From assembly GCA_026993785.1 (NCBI GenBank), contig JALWRZ010000007.1:1-64000 (forward strand): DNA of 64,000 nucleotides. The letters are read 5' to 3'. The notes under the pieces were generated by a model that had not been told where the DNA came from, did not search any database, and was given only the letters and a program-made list of their open reading frames with translations. Positions 60,013 through 64,000 of the stretch are shown here, one piece after another (within the stretch, counting starts at the first letter, position 1; the number at the start of each line of letters is the position of its first letter). Made by a program: the position numbers and the translations under genes. This DNA comes from DHVE2 group archaeon (GTDB lineage: Archaea > Thermoplasmatota > Thermoplasmata > Thermoplasmatales > Aciduliprofundaceae).

Positions 60013-61551
60013 ATGCCCATAAATGCAGTAGGTCGTGAAGTACCCAGCGAGATAAACGGCCAAAGATTCAAGCCCTTTGCCGGTGATGGAAAAACGCCCC
60101 CGGAAGGAAGACGTGCAGGTTCCCTCATAAGAATGGCACCCAAGGGAAGGAGCAAGATCGTGAATTCCCTTGAGGAAGTGATAAAAAAGGTAGGTCTGGA
60201 GGATGGAATGACCATCAGTTTCCATCATCATCTGCGCAACGGGGATTTTGTTGTGAATATGGTGATGCGTACCATCGAAAAAATGGGTTTCAAGAACATA
60301 AGACTATTTCCAACTGCCCTGTTCCCCGTTCATGAGCCTCTGGTTCCCATGCTAAAGAGCGGTGTAATAAGGAGAATAGAGGGAAGCATGAACGGCCCTG
60401 TGGGCGAGGCCACAAGCTACGGCGCGATGCGTGAAACCGCGGTACTTCGCTCCCACAGTGGCCGCGTGAGGGCGGTGGAGAGCGGAGAGGTTCATATAGA
60501 TGTGGCTTTTATTGCTGCTCCCACCGCAGATCCCTATGGAAATTTAAATGGCGTGGACGGCCCATCTGCCTGCGGCCCCTTGGCATACGCGATGGTAGAC
60601 GCATATCACGCAGACCATGTGGTGGCAATTACAGATCATCTAGTGCCCTATCCTGCCCATCCCATCAGTATATATCAGCAAAATGTGGATTATGTTGTGC
60701 CTGTGGACAAGATAGGAGATCCCAAGGGTATAATGTCGGGAACACTTAGAATCACCACCTCGCCTTCGAGATTGAAAATCGCGAGATACGCACTTGAGGT
60801 CATAGACAGAGTCGCCCTTAAACCAGGATTCTCTTTCCAAGCCGGGGCTGGAGGCATCTCTCTTGCAGTAACGAAATTCTTGGGAGATTTAATGCGCAAG
60901 CGCGGAATAAAAGCATCATTCATCAATGGCGGTGTAACAAAGTATGTGGTGGACATGCTCCATGAAGGTCTGGTAGATGTGGTTCTTGATGGCCAGGCCT
61001 TTGACCTGGATGCTGTGAAATCTCTCAAGGAAGACGCGAATCACATAGAGACTCCTCTTGCAATGTATGGAAACCCCTACTCCTCAGGAGGCATAGTTAA
61101 TATGCTTGATGCCGGAGTTTTAGGCGCGACCGAAGTGGACATAGATTTCAATGTAAATGTTAATACCCACAGCGATGGTTTGTTGCTCCATGGCATCGGC
61201 GGACATCAAGAAGTTGCCGCTGGTTCTGCTCTGACAATAATAACAGTGCCTCTCTATAGATACCGCGTTCCTGTAGTTCGCGAGAGAGTTACCACGGTAA
61301 CCACTCCCGGCGAGGTTGTGGATGTGGTGGTGACAGAATACGGAATTGCTATAAATCCGAAGAGGGACGATATAATAGAGGCCATGCGCGGCTCAAAGGT
61401 TCCCATATGGGATATTCAGGATCTGCAGAAGAAGGCATATCAGATTTGTGGCAAGCCTGAAGAGCCAAAAACCACTGACGATATAATAGCCGCCATTCTC
61501 TGGCGCGATGGAACAATCATAGATGTGGTTTACAAGGTAAAGAAATCCTAG
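60013..61551 (+). CDS. citF: Citrate lyase alpha subunit (citrate:ACP transferase)
   Basis: 512 residues. 'MTISFHHHLRNGDFVVNMVM', 'LFPTALFPVHEPLVPMLKSGVI', 'GGISLAVTKFLGDLM' and 'EVDIDFNVNVNTHSDGLLLHGIGGHQE' are CitF hallmarks; the last carries the proposed transferase loop. It exchanges acetyl for citryl on the carrier. With citD and citE it forms a complete alpha-beta-gamma set. The accessory genes citC (acetate:ligase), citG and citX (prosthetic group synthesis and transfer) are not in the window. Confidence 0.94.
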   Translation: MPINAVGREVPSEINGQRFKPFAGDGKTPPEGRRAGSLIRMAPKGRSKIVNSLEEVIKKVGLEDGMTISFHHHLRNGDFVVNMVMRTIEKMGFKNIRLFPTALFPVHEPLVPMLKSGVIRRIEGSMNGPVGEATSYGAMRETAVLRSHSGRVRAVESGEVHIDVAFIAAPTADPYGNLNGVDGPSACGPLAYAMVDAYHADHVVAITDHLVPYPAHPISIYQQNVDYVVPVDKIGDPKGIMSGTLRITTSPSRLKIARYALEVIDRVALKPGFSFQAGAGGISLAVTKFLGDLMRKRGIKASFINGGVTKYVVDMLHEGLVDVVLDGQAFDLDAVKSLKEDANHIETPLAMYGNPYSSGGIVNMLDAGVLGATEVDIDFNVNVNTHSDGLLLHGIGGHQEVAAGSALTIITVPLYRYRVPVVRERVTTVTTPGEVVDVVVTEYGIAINPKRDDIIEAMRGSKVPIWDIQDLQKKAYQICGKPEEPKTTDDIIAAILWRDGTIIDVVYKVKKS

Positions 61552-61569
61552 TAATTTTTCAGTAACACC

Positions 61570-61579
61570 TTTATATTAA
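61570..61579 (+). promoter_or_regulatory. TATA box of nikR
   Basis: TTTATATTAA, centred about 24 nt before ATG 61598; predicts a leaderless nikR message. No classic NikR palindrome (GTATGA-N16-TCATAC) is visible here. Confidence 0.55.
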
Positions 61580-61597
61580 TTTTTCATATTCTTTGCT

Positions 61598-62002
61598 ATG
61601 ATTCAAAGATTTGGAGTCTCAATAGATGCCACACTTCTTAAAAAATTCGATGAGTATATAGAGAGGAAGGGATATATAACCAGATCCGAGGCTATAAGAG
61701 ACCTGATAAGGGATGCACTTATTAACGAAAGTTTTGAGATTGAAAACGCCGAGGTTTTTGGCACAATCACAGTTATCTATGACCATGAGGTTCGTGGGAT
61801 AACCGAAAAAATCACACACCTCCAGCATAGATATGTTAAAGAAATAAGAGCCGCGGTGCATGTGCATGTTGACGAGAAAAACTGCCTTGAAGTTGTTATC
61901 GTACATGGAAAGGCAAAAACCATAAAGGAGATTTCTGATAAGCTTATGAGCCTGAGAGGAGTTAAAAACGTGAAGTTTCAGATTACCAGGGTGGAGCCAT
62001 GA
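61598..62002 (+). CDS. nikR: Nickel-responsive regulator NikR
   Basis: 134 residues. Ribbon-helix-helix 'RFGVSIDATLLKKFDEYIERKGYITRSEAIRDLIRDAL' followed by the ACT-like nickel domain. The nickel ligands His, His-x-His and Cys are conserved in 'LQHRYVKEIRAAVHVHVDEK' and 'NCLEVVIVHG'. NikR represses nickel uptake genes when nickel is high; no transporter is in the window, but the NiFe hydrogenase mbh is. It overlaps the YkgJ-like gene by 4 nt, so they share a transcript. Confidence 0.94.
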   Translation: MIQRFGVSIDATLLKKFDEYIERKGYITRSEAIRDLIRDALINESFEIENAEVFGTITVIYDHEVRGITEKITHLQHRYVKEIRAAVHVHVDEKNCLEVVIVHGKAKTIKEISDKLMSLRGVKNVKFQITRVEP

Positions 62003-62424
62003 AAGACTATAAGGGGATAAGTGGAGCTCCCTGCCTAACACATGGCTGCTCTAGATGCTGCCATAACACCGAGATGATGCTCACCCGTGAAGATGTTGAG
62101 AGGATAGAGTCCCTGGGCTACCGAGATTTCTATTACGAGAGCGACGGGTTCCTTTATCTAAAAAATAAAAATGGAAAATGCGTTTTCTTGGGCGAGGATG
62201 GAAAATGCAAAATTTACGAAGCTCGTCCCTACGGTTGCAGATTCTATCCCTATATCTACGATTACAAAAGGGATCAGATACTTCTGGATGATGATTGTCC
62301 TTATGCGAATGAATTCTCACTTCAAAAACCACAGGCCCTGAAAAATTTAGTTTTCATGATACTTAAAGAAAGAGAAGAGAGAATAAAAAGAAGAATGAAG
62401 AATATTAAGATAGAGCTTTCTTGA
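61999..62424 (+). CDS. YkgJ-family cysteine cluster protein
   Basis: 141 residues. Two Cys groups: 'PCLTHGCSRCCHNTEMML' near the N-terminus and 'CKIYEARPYGCRFYPY' further on, plus 'GKCVFLGEDG' and 'DDCPYANE'. This is the CxxCxxCC-type zinc- or Fe-S-chelating family YkgJ. Function is unknown. Co-transcribed with nikR, so a metal-related role is the simplest guess. The C-terminal helix is basic. Its 3' end overlaps the convergent membrane-protein gene by 20 nt. Confidence 0.85.
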   Translation: MKDYKGISGAPCLTHGCSRCCHNTEMMLTREDVERIESLGYRDFYYESDGFLYLKNKNGKCVFLGEDGKCKIYEARPYGCRFYPYIYDYKRDQILLDDDCPYANEFSLQKPQALKNLVFMILKEREERIKRRMKNIKIELS

Positions 62425-62704
62425 ATCTTCCCAGGGGATCGGTGAGCAACAGGGATAGCATCCAGAGGAAGAGCGCGAAGAGCACCAGTATCACACTCAA
62501 AATCGCTGCGTTGGCCGAGAGATCAAAGAACTCCCCATCTTCTATATAGCCCATCAAATGGTCGGCGAATACCATAATAGCCGTGCCCCAGGAAATCAGC
62601 GAAAGAAATTCAAGTTTGTAAAGCGATGAATTCGGTAAGATATACCACAGCACCGTGGAAATAATTGCCAGGAAGGTTATGGCTATGAGCCACATACCAA
62701 TCAC
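62405..62704 (-). CDS. Small membrane protein, three helices, unknown function
   Basis: 99 residues, with predicted helices 'MWLIAITFLAIISTVLWYI', 'FLSLISWGTAIMVFADHLMGYI' and 'AAILSVILVLFALFLWMLSLLL'. An in-membrane His-containing 'FADHLMGYIEDGEFFDLS' is notable. I do not recognise the family. Start GTG 62704 overlaps the stop of the next upstream gene; ATG 62695 is an alternative. It probably forms an operon with the 62701-63045 gene. Confidence 0.6.
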   Translation of the reverse strand: MIGMWLIAITFLAIISTVLWYILPNSSLYKLEFLSLISWGTAIMVFADHLMGYIEDGEFFDLSANAAILSVILVLFALFLWMLSLLLTDPLGRFKKALS

Positions 62705-63045
62705 TGCCTTACCGCGGCTCTACTCACAGCCTTCACTTTTAGTGTGTGGAGCTTCAGCAAAACTACCCACGTGAAGGTGACCAGCGCAGCCATAAGAGTT
62801 CCATGGGTAGCCATCTCATGCAGCATAACCGCGGTATCGGCGGGATTTTTCATCGCGGTAAGAAATGGGGGCCAGGGGACTACCTCGCCATGCCATATAT
62901 GCTCCAGAGCAAGAAGTGCTACGCCTCCCCAGAGCATGGTGTTTAGCCATTTGAGCTTCAGCTTCTCAGCTCTCTCTTTACCTATAAGCTTCGCCAGTAT
63001 CAGCGTAACGGTTCCTTCCATTCCAGGTACCAGGAAGCATGCCAT
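62701..63045 (-). CDS. Small membrane protein, unknown function (upstream partner)
   Basis: 114 residues with helices near 'KWLNTMLWGGVALLALEHIW' and 'MLHEMATHGTLMAALVTFTWVVLL'. Several His residues lie at helix ends ('LEHIWHGEVV', 'LHEMATHG'), a pattern of possible metal or heme sites, as in its small partner. I do not recognise the family. The ATGAGGTGAT ribosome site precedes ATG 63045, and a TATA-like element lies at 63074-63086. Close to an OadB-type gene, so a role with the decarboxylase is possible. Confidence 0.6.
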   Translation of the reverse strand: MACFLVPGMEGTVTLILAKLIGKERAEKLKLKWLNTMLWGGVALLALEHIWHGEVVPWPPFLTAMKNPADTAVMLHEMATHGTLMAALVTFTWVVLLKLHTLKVKAVSRAAVRQ

Positions 63046-63090
63046 ATCATCACCTCATGGGGTAATCTCGTAGCATTATAAAAATATTTT

Positions 63091-63107
63091 GTGTTAAAAA
63101 GTAACAC
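63091..63107. promoter_or_regulatory. Inverted repeat GTGTTA-AAAAG-TAACAC
   Basis: Perfect 6-bp arms around a 5-bp spacer, 20 nt after the OadB-type stop and just upstream of the TATA box of the small membrane-protein genes. Candidate operator, or part of the OadB transcript end. Confidence 0.5.
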
Positions 63108-63126
63108 TCATTTTAAAAAAGTGATA

Positions 63127-64000
63127 TTAAGTGAGGAAAGCTATGAATACCCCTGCTGCGATTGCTGAGCCAATCACACCGGCAACATTGGGACCCATAG
63201 CATGCATGAGCAGAAAGTTGCGCGGATTCTCTTTGACACCCATTCTCTGCACAACCCTCGCGCTCATGGGCACAGCACTAACTCCCGCGGCACCAATCAT
63301 TGGATTTATCTTTCCATGGGAAAGGACATAGAAGAGCTTTCCCAAGAGGACTCCTCCGGCGGTAGCAGTGGCGAAGGCAAATACACCAAGAAGCAATATT
63401 TCCACGGTTTGAAGAGTTAGGAACCTGTCTGCGGTCATCATATAACCTACACCTAATCCCAGGAAAATGGTTGCTATGTTTATCAGCTCATTCTGCACAG
63501 TCTTTGATAATCTCTCCGTGACCCCGCATTCCCTTAGGAGATTTCCAAACATCAGCATTCCCACGAGAGGGAGCGCAGTAGGCACCAAAAGACCTACGAC
63601 AATAGTTGTAACCACAGGAAAGAGTATTTTCTCCTTCTTGCTAACCTTCCTTAGGGGTTCCATTATAACATTTCTCTCCTTTTTTGTGGTAAGCGCTTTG
63701 ATTACCGGTGGCTGGATAATCGGCACAAGAGACATGTAGGAATAGGCAGCCACAGCAACGGCTCCCAGGATTTCAGGGGCAAGTTTTGTGGCGGTGTAAA
63801 TGGTGGTGGGGCCATCTGCGCCTCCAATTATCCCGATAGCTGCAGCCTGATTAACGTTGAATCCAAAGATGAGGGCTGCAAGCATGGCGCAGTATATTCC
63901 TATCTGAGCTGCTGCCCCAAGCAGAAAGGTTTTGGGATCCGCTAAAAGAGGTTCAAAATCTGTCATCGCTCCTATTCCTAAGAATATTATAAGAGGTATT
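63127..64000 (-). CDS. oadB: Sodium-pumping decarboxylase beta subunit (OadB/GcdB type), N-terminus outside window
   Basis: About 291 codons visible; the track start is internal because the frame stays open to the window edge ('[19 protein letters not shown]' is the usual OadB context). The carboxybiotin-decarboxylation and Na+ motif '[22 protein letters not shown]' is intact, as are '[24 protein letters not shown]'-type text ('[18 protein letters not shown]') and '[14 protein letters not shown]'. It decarboxylates carboxybiotin and pumps Na+ outward. Partner subunits may lie beyond the edge. Near citDEF this suggests sodium-coupled oxaloacetate decarboxylation, though methylmalonyl- or glutaconyl-CoA decarboxylase cannot be excluded. 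Confidence 0.92.
   Translation of the reverse strand, partial: IPLIIFLGIGAMTDFEPLLADPKTFLLGAAAQIGIYCAMLAALIFGFNVNQAAAIGIIGGADGPTTIYTATKLAPEILGAVAVAAYSYMSLVPIIQPPVIKALTTKKERNVIMEPLRKVSKKEKILFPVVTTIVVGLLVPTALPLVGMLMFGNLLRECGVTERLSKTVQNELINIATIFLGLGVGYMMTADRFLTLQTVEILLLGVFAFATATAGGVLLGKLFYVLSHGKINPMIGAAGVSAVPMSARVVQRMGVKENPRNFLLMHAMGPNVAGVIGSAIAAGVFIAFLT

Noticed and set aside
1-64000. tRNA genes, CRISPR arrays, insertion sequences
   Set aside because: No cloverleaf, regularly spaced repeats or transposase were seen in any gap.

Overview
The window is 64 kb of densely packed archaeal chromosome. The archaeal markers are ribosomal proteins S13, S4 and S11 followed by RNA polymerase subunit D, ABCE1, archaeal-type PGK and NMN-type small regulators, RtcB, an archaeosine-type tRNA-guanine transglycosylase, the aconitase-X pair of the archaeal mevalonate pathway, and TATA boxes lying 25-28 nt upstream of start codons. 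The gene content (14-gene membrane-bound hydrogenase, tungsten aldehyde oxidoreductase, rubrerythrin/flavodiiron defence, peptide ABC transporter, a DUF6015-like protein, FtsZ) suggests an anaerobic, probably thermophilic, peptide-fermenting euryarchaeon near Thermoplasmatota, for example the Aciduliprofundum/DHVE2 lineage. That placement is inference. I see no tRNA, rRNA, CRISPR array or complete insertion sequence. No gene-free stretch exceeds about 220 bp.

Layout. 1-5.04 kb (minus): an eight-gene oxygen and peroxide defence operon running flavin reductase, rubredoxin, flavodiiron protein, peroxiredoxin, ferritin-like protein, rubrerythrin, rhodanese-ABM fusion, KatG (cut by the window edge). 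It diverges from an Lrp-type regulator across a perfect 10-bp-arm inverted repeat. 5.1-8 kb: Lrp, SfsA, an FAH-family enzyme, MtnA. 8-11.2 kb (minus): tungsten aldehyde oxidoreductase with MoaD and a radical-SAM maturase. 11.4-14.4 kb: phosphohexomutase, a winged-helix protein, PurA. 14.42-14.53 kb: a cluster of four tandem hairpins between divergent promoters. 14.6-18.7 kb: S13-S4-S11-RpoD, then RqcH. 18.7-27.4 kb: a second Lrp-type regulator and the full mbhA-N hydrogenase operon, with the same 11-bp palindrome in front of both. 27.4-33.2 kb (minus): CYTH protein, pyrophosphatase, membrane protein, TGT lacking its zinc cysteines, PanE, GtrA, TPR protein. 33.3-41.6 kb (plus): CBS/zinc ribbon, V4R plus Roadblock pair, SDR, DUF6015-like, ABCE1, class II ribonucleotide reductase, aconitase-X. 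41.6-44.6 kb (minus): a 1001-residue relic isoleucyl-tRNA synthetase fused to HhH, zinc ribbon and DUF835 domains. 44.7-46 kb: AsnRS. 46-52 kb (minus): Opp/Dpp transporter whose permeases carry large external insertions. 52.2-58.8 kb: PGK, CorA, FtsZ plus DUF973-like protein, RtcB, MFS. 58.9-64 kb: citrate lyase citDEF, NikR, a YkgJ-like protein, two small membrane proteins and a sodium-pump decarboxylase beta subunit (cut by the edge).

How it fits together. Peptides would enter through Opp. Aldehydes and reduced ferredoxin are handled by AOR, and electrons leave as H2 through Mbh, which also moves ions. Citrate lyase plus the OadB-type decarboxylase could form a second, sodium-coupled fermentation route. 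NikR may link nickel status to the NiFe hydrogenase. The most unusual items are the dead IleRS paralogue, a citrate lyase acyl carrier protein lacking the prosthetic-group serine, the zinc-less TGT, the permeases with giant external domains, the hairpin cluster, and the two palindromic operators tied to Lrp regulators.
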